Of a stretch of 64,000 nucleotides of DNA, positions 48,690-56,505 are shown piece after piece. Below the pieces are notes generated by a model that did not search any database, was not told where the DNA came from, and saw only the letters and a program-made list of their open reading frames with translations. A program made the position numbers and the translations under genes. Source of the DNA: Janthinobacterium sp. J1-1 (lineage in GTDB: Bacteria; Pseudomonadota; Gammaproteobacteria; Burkholderiales; Burkholderiaceae_D); assembly GCF_030944405.1 (NCBI RefSeq), contig NZ_CP132339.1, positions 868,001 through 932,000 of the forward strand. Reading direction: 5' to 3'. How positions within the stretch are numbered: position 1 is the stretch's first letter; the number at the start of each line of letters is the position of its first letter.

Positions 48690-49760
48690 ATGCTCGACAA
48701 AAATTCAACGCGCTACCAGAACGTGGCGCGCACCATCGACAGTTTCATGACGCTCGACTATACGGGCGTCGGCCTGATCGGCAAGATCTACGGCGCGCTG
48801 CAACAGCATCAGGACGGCTATTGCTGCATGGGCGCGGCCGAGCGCCTGGTCGCCACCGCGCGCGCCCATCCCGGCGCCCCGATGCTGATCGCCACCGGCT
48901 TTCCCGAAGGCGGCGGCGTGCCCGAAACCGACGGGCCGGTGGGCGCGGCCCTGCTGGCGCGCGCGCTGTTCATGGGCCTGGGCGTCATTTCCGTGATCGT
49001 CGTCGACGAGGACTGGGCCGGCATGATGAAGGCCACCTGCATGGGCGCCGGCATGTCGCCGCGCGACCTGCCCGCCTCGGGCAAGGCCGAACCGGTGGAA
49101 TTCCTGCGTCCGGTCTATATCAAGACCGTGCCGAAAGACGATGCCGGCTGCCACCGCATCAGCGATGCGCTGCTGGACGTCACGCGGCCGTCGCTGCTGC
49201 TGGCGATCGAGCGTCCCGGCTGCAATGTCAACGGCCTGTATCACGGCCTGGGCGGGCGCCCGCTGGACGGCATGGTGGCCGATCTCGACTATCTGTTCCG
49301 CCAGGCCAAGTCGCAAGGCGTGCTGACGCTGGGCATCGGCGACGGCGGCAATGAACTGGGCATGGGCGTGATCGCCGCCGAGCTGCCGACCTTTTCGCCC
49401 AAGGCGGTCGATTGCGGCATTCCGGGGCGTGGCGGCGTCGGCGCGGCCACGGCCGCCGACTGGCTGGTGGTGTCGAATGTATCGAACTGGGGCGCCACCG
49501 GCATTATCGCCGCGCTGTCGGCCCTGTTGGAAAACCCGCAGGTGTTCCACGAGCCGGAACTGGAAGTGCGCGCCACCGAGCTGTGCGTGGCCAATGGCGG
49601 CGTGGACGGCATGTTTATGGCGCCCGAACCGGCCAATGACGGCATCCATATCCGCGAATGGGAAGGCATGGTGCGCAGCCTGCGCGGCAGCGTCATGCGC
49701 GCGATGGGCCATTCGATCAACTGGAAGGGCGACCAGGGCGACTGGAGGCAATTGAAATGA
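48690..49760 (+). CDS. D-glutamate cyclase-like protein (DUF4392)
   Basis: This 356-residue protein matches the C-terminal domain of mammalian DGLUCY (DUF4392), which converts D-glutamate to 5-oxo-D-proline. It has TGVGLIGKIYGAL, the ATGFPEGGGVPETDGPVGAAL segment (quoted short of its full run), IERPGCNVNGLYHG and LGIGDGGNELGMG. It lies in an operon with a PLP lyase, RidA, an MFS carrier and a porin, which points to catabolism of an acidic D-amino acid or derivative. Its stop overlaps the RidA start (ATGA). Confidence 0.85.
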   Translation: MLDKNSTRYQNVARTIDSFMTLDYTGVGLIGKIYGALQQHQDGYCCMGAAERLVATARAHPGAPMLIATGFPEGGGVPETDGPVGAALLARALFMGLGVISVIVVDEDWAGMMKATCMGAGMSPRDLPASGKAEPVEFLRPVYIKTVPKDDAGCHRISDALLDVTRPSLLLAIERPGCNVNGLYHGLGGRPLDGMVADLDYLFRQAKSQGVLTLGIGDGGNELGMGVIAAELPTFSPKAVDCGIPGRGGVGAATAADWLVVSNVSNWGATGIIAALSALLENPQVFHEPELEVRATELCVANGGVDGMFMAPEPANDGIHIREWEGMVRSLRGSVMRAMGHSINWKGDQGDWRQLK

Positions 49761-50257
49761 GCGCAAGCACCAATATTGCACTGTCGGCGGCCGGCCAGGC
49801 CATCGAGGCGCGCCTGGCGCAACTGGGCATCACCCTGCCGGCACCGGGCATCGCCAGGGGCAGTTATGTGCCCTGGGTGATCAGCGGCAAGCAGGTCTTT
49901 ATCGCCGGCCAGGGGCCGCGCCTGGACGGCAAGATGATGCATGCCGGGCAGGTCGGCGTGGACATCGGCGTGGACGAGGGCAGGGATGCGGCGCGCATCT
50001 GTGCGCTGAACCTGGTCGCGCAGCTCAAGTCCGCATGTGGAGGCGACCTGGGCCGTGTGGTGCGCGTGCTGCGCCTGGCGGGCGTGGTGAACTCCGGCGC
50101 CGGCTTTGCCGAGCACTCGAAGGTGCTCGACGGCGCTTCCGACCTGATGCGGCAAGTGTTCCTGGAACGGGGCTTGCATGTACGCATGGCAACAGGAGCA
50201 TCGTCGCTGCCGTCGAACATGGCGGTGGAGATCGAAGCGGTAGTCGAGATCGACTGA
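49757..50257 (+). CDS. RidA/YjgF-family protein (possible imine/enamine deaminase)
   Basis: This 166-residue protein starts by ATGA overlap with the cyclase gene. It shows the RidA fold of the longer Atu1372-like type: GSYVPWVISGKQVFIAGQGPRLDG, NLVAQLKSACGGDLGRVVRVLR and SSLPSNMAVEIEAVVEID. RidA proteins hydrolyse reactive 2-aminoacrylate-type enamines made by PLP dehydratases. The active-site Arg of the canonical group (R105) is not obvious here, so catalytic function is likely but not certain. Confidence 0.82.
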   Translation: MSASTNIALSAAGQAIEARLAQLGITLPAPGIARGSYVPWVISGKQVFIAGQGPRLDGKMMHAGQVGVDIGVDEGRDAARICALNLVAQLKSACGGDLGRVVRVLRLAGVVNSGAGFAEHSKVLDGASDLMRQVFLERGLHVRMATGASSLPSNMAVEIEAVVEID

Positions 50258-50263
50258 ACGGGG

Positions 50264-50283
50264 CCGCTGCCAGCCGGCAGCGG
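50264..50283. promoter_or_regulatory. Perfect intercistronic hairpin between ridA-like and MFS genes
   Basis: CCGCTGCC-AGCC-GGCAGCGG has 8-bp arms and no T-run. It sits in the 65-bp gap inside the operon and may lower transporter expression or stabilise the upstream mRNA segment. Confidence 0.45.
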
Positions 50284-50322
50284 TCAGTGACCTATTGATA
50301 TGAAATGTACGGGAGAAATACT

Positions 50323-51636
50323 ATGACCACCCTCAGCATGGCCGCCCCCCTGGACGCGCCGCCGAAAGCCGCCGTCTACCGCAAGGTGGCGTTTCACATC
50401 ATGCCTTTCCTGATGCTGTGCTATGTGGCAGCCTACCTGGACCGCATCAATATCGGTTTCGCCAAGCTGCACATGCTCAATGACCTGGGCTTCAGCGAAA
50501 CGGCGTATGGCCTGGGCGCCGGCCTGTTTTTCATCGGCTACCTGATCTTCGAAGTGCCGAGCAACCTGCTGATGATGCGCATCGGCGCCAAGCGCACCAT
50601 CTCGCGCATCATGATCTTGTGGGCCTTCGTGTCGGCCTGCTTTGCCTTCGTGCAAACGCCGACCCAGTTCTACATCCTGCGTTTCCTGCTGGGCGTGGCC
50701 GAAGCGGGCTTTTATCCGGGCGTGATCCTGTACCTGACCTACTGGTTTCCGTCGGCGCGCCGCGCCAAGATGGTGGCCCTGTTTGTCGGCGCGGTACCGT
50801 TGTCGGGCATGCTCGGCGCACCGCTGTCGGGGACCATCATCAGCATGAGCGACGGCCTGCACGGCCTGACGGGATGGCAGTGGATGTTCATTATCGAAGC
50901 GATTCCTTCGCTGGTGCTGGGCTTGCTGTGCCTGAAGTTCCTCGATGACCGTCCATCTGACGCCAACTGGCTGAGCAAGGAAGAAAAAGCGGCGATCGAG
51001 GCCGACCTGGAAGCCGACCGCGAACGTCACAAGGGCGACGCCTCGACGGTCTCGCTGCTGGCCACCTTCAAGGACCCGCGCGTGTGGAAAATGACGGCCA
51101 TCTGCTTCTGCTCGGCGGTGTGCTCGTACGGCGTGTCGTTCTGGCTGCCGACCCTGGTGTCGCAGCTGAAGGTGGGCGACGTGATGCACGTGGGCCTGTA
51201 CACGGCGGTGCCGTTCACCGCGGCATTCGTCTGCATGTATCTGATCGGCCGCCATTCGGACCAGACCCGCGAGCGCCGCTGGCACCTGGTGGGCCCGTTT
51301 GCCTGCGTCTGCCTGGGCCTGGTGGGCAGCATCACCCTGCACGATTCCATGGGCTGGGCGCTGGTGGCCCTGTCGGTAGCGGCGGTGGGCGCCTACAGCA
51401 CCACGGCCATGCTGTTCAGCATTTCCAGCCTGATCCTGTCCGGCGTGGGCATGGCGGCCGGCGTGGCGGCGATCAACTGCGTGGGCGGCCTGGGCGGCTT
51501 CCTCAGCCCGTATATCGTCGGCCTGGTCAAGGACATGACGGGCAGCACCGACAACGGCGTGTATTTCATCGCCTGCTTTGCGGTGGTCGGCGCGCTGATC
51601 ACCCTGAGCCTGCCCAAGAAACTCGTCAACCGTTGA
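50323..51636 (+). CDS. MFS transporter, anion:cation symporter (phthalate permease-like) family
   Basis: This 437-residue protein has 12 hydrophobic segments and ACS-family signatures: LDRINIGFAKLHMLNDLGFSE (quoted short), the FEVPSNLLMMRIGAKR loop motif and RFLLGVAEAGFYPGVILYLTYW. It starts at 50323 with GGGAG 7 nt upstream. ACS carriers import organic anions such as tartrate, glucarate or phthalate. Here it would bring in the acidic substrate of the cyclase/PLP pathway. A porin gene follows 15 bp later. Confidence 0.88.
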   Translation: MTTLSMAAPLDAPPKAAVYRKVAFHIMPFLMLCYVAAYLDRINIGFAKLHMLNDLGFSETAYGLGAGLFFIGYLIFEVPSNLLMMRIGAKRTISRIMILWAFVSACFAFVQTPTQFYILRFLLGVAEAGFYPGVILYLTYWFPSARRAKMVALFVGAVPLSGMLGAPLSGTIISMSDGLHGLTGWQWMFIIEAIPSLVLGLLCLKFLDDRPSDANWLSKEEKAAIEADLEADRERHKGDASTVSLLATFKDPRVWKMTAICFCSAVCSYGVSFWLPTLVSQLKVGDVMHVGLYTAVPFTAAFVCMYLIGRHSDQTRERRWHLVGPFACVCLGLVGSITLHDSMGWALVALSVAAVGAYSTTAMLFSISSLILSGVGMAAGVAAINCVGGLGGFLSPYIVGLVKDMTGSTDNGVYFIACFAVVGALITLSLPKKLVNR

Positions 51637-51651
51637 TCTGAGGAAAATGAC

Positions 51652-52737
51652 ATGCTTGACACAGTAAAACAAGGCGCCGCACTGGCATTGATCGCCACTG
51701 CCGCCATCGCCGGCAGCGCCCACGCGCAGAGCGCCGTCACCCTCTACGGCCTGCTGGACACGGCGCTCGTCAAGGAGAGCGGCGGCAGCGCCTGCTCGGT
51801 AAGCAAGCTCAGCAGCGGAGTGGGGGCCGGCTCGCGCCTCGGTTTCAGGGGAAAGGAAGAGCTGGGCAATGGCTGGTCGGCCGTCTTCCTGCTGGAAAAT
51901 GGTTTCCAGTCCGACACGGGCGCCATGGGGCAGGGCAGCCTGCTGTTCGGCCGGCAAGCCTATGTCGGCCTGCAAAGCCCTTACGGCACGCTATTGCTGG
52001 GGCGCCAGTACACGCCGGAATACCTGGTCAAGGCCAGCACCGATCCGTTTGGCGCCGGCCATGTCGGCGACATCAAGAATATTGTCGCCACCAGCGGCAA
52101 TGCGTCGAGCCGGATGGACAACACGCTCAAGTATCTGTCGCCGGCCATGGCCGGCGTGACTGTGGAACTGGTGGCGGCGCCCGGCGAGGTGGCGGGTGAC
52201 AGCGCGGCCGGCCGGCAGTACGGCGGCGCGGTCGCCTATGTGGCGGGGCCGCTGCAGCTGCGCGCCGGCTATCACAACCGCAACAATGACACGGCGACCC
52301 TGAAAAACACGGACAACGCCCGCAATGCGGTGGTGGCCGCCGTCTATGACTTCGGCGTCGCCAGGGCCCACCTGCTGTACGGCACGAATCATGGCCTGAA
52401 CAGTTCGTCATTCCGCAACAACGCCAACCCGTTCGGCCGGGCCGTCACGCCGGTGGCCTCGGCCGACAGCCGCGATGCGATGCTGGGCCTGACGGTGCCG
52501 TTCGGGCCCCATGCGCTGCTGGCCTCATACTTGCGCAAGGATGACCGGACGGCGCGCAACCAGGATGCCAGCCAGGTGGCGCTGGGCTACCGCTACAGCT
52601 TGTCGAAGCGCACCAGCCTGTACGCGGTCTATGCCCGCATCGACAACCGCAACGGCGCCAGCTATACGGTGGGCAACTCGATCGAAGCGGGCACAGGCGA
52701 CCGTGCCGCCAGCGCCGGCATCAGCCACGCCTTCTGA
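51652..52737 (+). CDS. Gram-negative general porin (betaproteobacterial type)
   Basis: This 361-residue outer-membrane porin has a signal peptide ending GSAHAQ and the start SAVTLYGLLDTALV typical of Burkholderiales porins, with RLGFRGKEELGNGWSAVFLLENG, FGRQAYVGLQSPYGTLLLGRQ and the C-terminal aromatic ISHAF. It would admit the operon's substrate to the periplasm. It is the last gene of the catabolic operon and converges on the membrane protein gene that ends at 52747. Confidence 0.9.
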   Translation: MLDTVKQGAALALIATAAIAGSAHAQSAVTLYGLLDTALVKESGGSACSVSKLSSGVGAGSRLGFRGKEELGNGWSAVFLLENGFQSDTGAMGQGSLLFGRQAYVGLQSPYGTLLLGRQYTPEYLVKASTDPFGAGHVGDIKNIVATSGNASSRMDNTLKYLSPAMAGVTVELVAAPGEVAGDSAAGRQYGGAVAYVAGPLQLRAGYHNRNNDTATLKNTDNARNAVVAAVYDFGVARAHLLYGTNHGLNSSSFRNNANPFGRAVTPVASADSRDAMLGLTVPFGPHALLASYLRKDDRTARNQDASQVALGYRYSLSKRTSLYAVYARIDNRNGASYTVGNSIEAGTGDRAASAGISHAF

Positions 52738-52746
52738 GCGGGTTGT

Positions 52747-53265
52747 TTACCGGGCCGCTTCCAAGGGCTTGTTGCGCTGGCGCCAGCGCAGCAGGCCCCA
52801 GGCGTAAGCGGCGTAGTAGCCGGTGACCATGCCGTAGGCGGCCATGGTCAGCGGGCTCTGGCCGAACGGCGGTGGCGGCACCGGCACGTCCAGGCGCGTG
52901 TTCAGGTAGATTTCCATGCCGCGGTACAGCAGGCGGGCGATGAACAGCATGGTGATGGCCAGGCCCAGGTAGCGGTGCTGGGTGAAATAATAATCTTTGC
53001 CGACCTGTTCGAAGCGGGTCAGCTTGATGCCCAGCACGCCCAGCCAGCCGCCGGCCAGCACGCCGGCGCCCAGGCTCGACAGCGGCAGGATCTCGAACTT
53101 GGTCGTCGTTGCCAGGAACACGATCAGCGCGGGAACGCCGAACGCCACCAGGCGGTGCCGCCACAGCTGCGACTTCTGGCGCGCCACCAGTTTTTTCAGG
53201 CGCGAATAGATGCGCCAGACCAGCAGCGGGACCAGGAACAGCAGGGCGAGGGTGGTGGTTTCCAT
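52747..53265 (-). CDS. Small integral membrane protein, possibly DUF1453/CcdC-like
   Basis: This 172-residue protein starts at 53265 (METTTLALLFLVPLLVWRIYSRLKK in part). It has four or five hydrophobic helices separated by short basic loops, for example FGVPALIVFLATTTKFEILPL and YLGLAITMLFIARLLYRGMEIY (quoted in part). The general layout resembles CcdC/DUF1453 membrane proteins, but the match is loose. The frame extends upstream to 53367 with non-membrane sequence, which I take as non-coding. Confidence 0.72.
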   Translation of the reverse strand: METTTLALLFLVPLLVWRIYSRLKKLVARQKSQLWRHRLVAFGVPALIVFLATTTKFEILPLSSLGAGVLAGGWLGVLGIKLTRFEQVGKDYYFTQHRYLGLAITMLFIARLLYRGMEIYLNTRLDVPVPPPPFGQSPLTMAAYGMVTGYYAAYAWGLLRWRQRNKPLEAAR

Positions 53266-53445
53266 GGATGATGAGCGAACGGTAAAACAACGATTGTAAG
53301 CCAGATCGCCATGGCCATGGCCGGTGATGAAATGTTGCTTATTGACATTTTGATGGCGGGTCAGCACTATGCCCTGTCACAGGGCGCCGCCACGAGCGAG
53401 CGCGCTGGGCCACCGCCTCTCTTCATAGACCCTCATTGGAGCGCC

Positions 53446-55950
53446 ATGTCACCCCGTTTTCCCTTGCTGCCTGTTACCGTCGGCCTGATCGCCGCTTCCT
53501 CCATGGCCACCGCCCAGACCGGCGGCTATCAACAGCCACCGGCTGCCCTGCAAGCCATCGTCGATGCGCCGCGCGCGCCCACCCTGAGCCTGAGCCCGAA
53601 ACGCAACCTGGCGGCCATGCTGCCCACGCCTTCCTTGCCCAGCATCAGCGAAGTGGCGCAACCGGAATTGAAACTGGCCGGCCTGCGCATCAACCCGCGC
53701 ACCTATTCCGCCAGCCGTTTCAGTTTTTACACGGGGCTGGGCCTGCTCGATATCGACACGCAAAAAGAACTCAAGGTCAGCGGCCTGCCGGCGGCGCCGC
53801 GCATCGCCGACCTGGCCTGGTCGCCCGACCAGCGCTACCTGGCGTTCAGCAATGTGGTGTATGCCGACGCCGCCAAGGGCGTCAAGGAATCCGGCGTGGA
53901 ACTGTGGCTGCTTGACGTGCAGAGCAAGGTCGCGCGCAAGCTGTCCAGCCAGCCTTTGTCCGGCGTGTCCGGCCGCGGCTTTTCGTGGATGCCAGACAGC
54001 AAGACCTTGCTGGTGCAGCTGAAACCGGCCAAGCTGGGCGCGGCGCCCGCCGTGAACGGCATTCCGACCGGCCCGGCCATCCAGGACAGCCTGCCTGGCG
54101 GCGCCGTCAAGCAATTGCGCACCTATCCCGACCTGCTGAAAAACGAGCAGGACGCGCAGCTGTTCGAACACTACATCACGGTGCAGCTGGCCTTGCTGGA
54201 CGTCACCGGCAAGCAGCGCCTGGTGGGCCAGCCCGGTGCGTACTCGCGCGCCACCGTGGCGCCGGGCGGCAAGTATCTGCTGACGGAAACCATCGAACGT
54301 CCGTACTCCTACATCGTGCCGGCGCGCGACTTCGGCAGCAAGATCGAAGTGCGCGACCTGGCCGGCAAGGTGGTGCATCTGGTGGCCACCCTGCCGCTGG
54401 AGGAAGGCCTGCCACCGGGTAATGACGCCGTCTCGCCCGGCGTGCGCAAGGTCAGCTGGCGCGTCGATGCGCCGGCCACCCTGGTGTGGGCCGAAGCGCA
54501 GGATGGCGGCGACCCGGCGAAGAACGCCGAGATCCGCGACATCGTCTACACCCAGGCCGCGCCGTTCACGGCCCAGCCTGGCGTGCTGGCCAAGCTCGCT
54601 TCGCGCTACGGCGGCATCGCCTGGGGCCGTGGCGACCTGGCCCTGTTGAGCGAAGCGTGGTACAAGACGCGCGCCGTCAAGCAATGGCGCATCAAGCCGG
54701 ATCAACCATCGGTTGAAGCCGGCACGCCGGGCGACCTGGTGTATTCGGGTTCGTTCGAGGACCGCTACAACGATCCGGGCCAGCCCGTGATGCGGGCCGA
54801 TGCGGCCGGCTTGCCGCGCATCCTGATCGCCGCGGACGGCACTATCCTGCTCGACGGCGCCGGCGCCTCGAAGGACGGCGACCGTCCCTTTATCGACCGC
54901 CTGGACCTGGTGTCGAAGAAAAAGGAACGCCTGTTCCAGAGCGCCGCGCCCTACTATGAAAACGTGGTGGCCGTGCTGGACGAAGACGGCGGCCGTTTCC
55001 TGTCGACGCGCGAATCGCCGACCGAGCAGCCGAACTACTATGTGCGCAATCTGAAACCGGGCGCGACCGCGTTGACGCCGCTGACGCATTTCCCGCATCC
55101 GCTGCCGCAACTGAAAGACGTGCAAAAGGAACTGATCCGCTACAAGCGCGCCGACTGTGTCGACCTGACGGCGACCCTGATGCTGCCACCCAACTATGAC
55201 GTGAAACGCGACGGCCCGCTGCCGACCCTGATGTGGGCCTACCCGCAGGAATTCAAGACGGCCAGCGCCGCCAGCCAGACCAAGGGCTCGCCGTACAAAT
55301 TCAATGCCGTCAGCTACTGGGGTCCGGCCGCTTTCCTGTCCATGGGTTACGCCGTGCTCGACAATCCGTCCTTCCCTATCGTGGGCAATGGCGAACAGGA
55401 GCCGAACGACACCTATCTGCCGCAGCTGGTGGCCGACGCCGAAGCGGCTGTCGACGAGGTGGTGCGCCGTGGCGTGGCGGACCGCGACCGCATTGCCATT
55501 GGCGGCCACTCGTATGGCGCCTTTATGACCGGCAACCTGCTGGCCCATACGCGGCTGTTCCGCGCCGGCATTGCCCGCAGCGGCGCCTACAACCGCACCC
55601 TGACGCCGTTCGGCTTCCAGTCGGAAGACCGGCCATTCTGGCAGGCGCAGACGGTGTACCAGGCCATGTCGCCGTTTAACTACGCCGACAAGATCAAGGA
55701 CGCGCTGCTGATGATCCATGGCGAGCAGGACAACAATTCGGGTACCTTCCCGATCCAGAGCGAGCGGATGTTCCAGGCCATCAAGGGCCTGGGCGGCACG
55801 GCCCGCCTGGTGATGTTGCCCAACGAAAGCCACGCCTACCGCGCGCGCGAATCGATCATGCACATGCTGTATGAAAGCAACAAATGGCTGGAAAAATACG
55901 TGAAAAACGCCGCCCCGCGCACGCCAGTGGCAGCCAGGGACGGCCAATAA
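53446..55950 (+). CDS. S9-family prolyl oligopeptidase-like serine peptidase (glutamyl endopeptidase type)
   Basis: This 834-residue exported protein starts at 53446, where GGAG precedes and a signal peptide (SPRFPLLPVTVGLIAASSMATA) follows. An N-terminal beta-propeller (residues about 60-560) leads to an alpha/beta hydrolase domain. The catalytic Ser689 is in GGHSYGAF, Asp is in GEQDNNSGTFP and His in NESHAYRAR. The layout fits the S9D glutamyl endopeptidases (chloroplast cGEP-like). It stands alone, with peptide degradation in the periplasm as the likely role. Confidence 0.87.
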   Translation: MSPRFPLLPVTVGLIAASSMATAQTGGYQQPPAALQAIVDAPRAPTLSLSPKRNLAAMLPTPSLPSISEVAQPELKLAGLRINPRTYSASRFSFYTGLGLLDIDTQKELKVSGLPAAPRIADLAWSPDQRYLAFSNVVYADAAKGVKESGVELWLLDVQSKVARKLSSQPLSGVSGRGFSWMPDSKTLLVQLKPAKLGAAPAVNGIPTGPAIQDSLPGGAVKQLRTYPDLLKNEQDAQLFEHYITVQLALLDVTGKQRLVGQPGAYSRATVAPGGKYLLTETIERPYSYIVPARDFGSKIEVRDLAGKVVHLVATLPLEEGLPPGNDAVSPGVRKVSWRVDAPATLVWAEAQDGGDPAKNAEIRDIVYTQAAPFTAQPGVLAKLASRYGGIAWGRGDLALLSEAWYKTRAVKQWRIKPDQPSVEAGTPGDLVYSGSFEDRYNDPGQPVMRADAAGLPRILIAADGTILLDGAGASKDGDRPFIDRLDLVSKKKERLFQSAAPYYENVVAVLDEDGGRFLSTRESPTEQPNYYVRNLKPGATALTPLTHFPHPLPQLKDVQKELIRYKRADCVDLTATLMLPPNYDVKRDGPLPTLMWAYPQEFKTASAASQTKGSPYKFNAVSYWGPAAFLSMGYAVLDNPSFPIVGNGEQEPNDTYLPQLVADAEAAVDEVVRRGVADRDRIAIGGHSYGAFMTGNLLAHTRLFRAGIARSGAYNRTLTPFGFQSEDRPFWQAQTVYQAMSPFNYADKIKDALLMIHGEQDNNSGTFPIQSERMFQAIKGLGGTARLVMLPNESHAYRARESIMHMLYESNKWLEKYVKNAAPRTPVAARDGQ

Positions 55951-56013
55951 GGGGCGGCGGCCAGCGAGTCGTGGTATGGTCTTCCTTTGCCTGTTCGCCA
56001 ACGGAGGCCTGCC

Positions 56014-56172
56014 ATGACAAGCTATGCCATTGAAGCGCACCGCGCGCCCGACCCGGCGCCGGTCGACGATCCGCAACCGGTGCCCGAGCCCGATACGAGC
56101 CCGGGCCACCGGCCTGGCCCGGTCCATCCGGTGCCGCAGGATGATCCGGTCCCCGATCCGCACCCAAGTTAA
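56014..56172 (+). CDS. Proline/aspartate-rich microprotein
   Basis: This 52-residue ORF has CGGAGG 6 nt upstream of its ATG. After MTSYAIEAHR the rest is a low-complexity chain with 16 Pro and 7 Asp (for example PDPAPVDDPQPVPEPD). It is intrinsically disordered and acidic, with no signal peptide. Similar PDP-rich small proteins occur in this family of bacteria, without known function. It is followed 24 bp later by another small gene. Confidence 0.6.
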   Translation: MTSYAIEAHRAPDPAPVDDPQPVPEPDTSPGHRPGPVHPVPQDDPVPDPHPS

Positions 56173-56196
56173 TTCGTCAAAGAAAGGCTGTACCAG

Positions 56197-56436
56197 ATGG
56201 CATTGATCAAGGAAAACTACACCCGCAAGGTCAGCGGAGAATCGTTCGACTATGAACTCGAGTACACGCCCGGCAGCGACGTCGGCTGGATCGCCCGCGT
56301 CTACCACGACGGCGTGCTGAAGGGTTCGCCGCACGGCGCGCTGACGGCCAACGTGCTGTCCGGCCCGGCGCTGGAACAGTATCTGAGCGCGTATGTCGAA
56401 GGCATGATCGAGCGCGGGCTCGATGTGGCCGAATAA
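56197..56436 (+). CDS. Small conserved-looking hypothetical protein
   Basis: This 79-residue ORF (MALIKENYTRKVSGESFDYE to GMIERGLDVAE) has GAAAGG upstream. It shows a compact alternating beta/alpha pattern (YELEYTPGSDVGWIARVYHDG, then a helix LEQYLSAYVEGMIE). It has no signal peptide or known motif. It ends before a bidirectional terminator that also serves tamB. Confidence 0.68.
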   Translation: MALIKENYTRKVSGESFDYELEYTPGSDVGWIARVYHDGVLKGSPHGALTANVLSGPALEQYLSAYVEGMIERGLDVAE

Positions 56437-56460
56437 GCGCCAGCAAGCAGCAGCAAAAGA

Positions 56461-56488
56461 AAAGGGCGCCGAGGCGCCCTTTGTGTTT
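56461..56488. terminator. Bidirectional intrinsic terminator
   Basis: AAAGGGCGCC-GA-GGCGCCCTTT forms a 10-bp hairpin with GTGTTTT on the plus strand and a U-rich TTTTCTTTT on the minus strand. It ends both the small-protein transcript and the tamAB transcript. Confidence 0.88.
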
Positions 56489-56505
56489 TCCGCTACCGTT
56501 CCGGG

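Noticed and set aside
53449..56334. A 961-codon open frame on the minus strand opposite the S9 peptidase
   Set aside because: Antisense shadow without recognisable motifs; the plus strand has a signal peptide, catalytic triad and ribosome-binding site.
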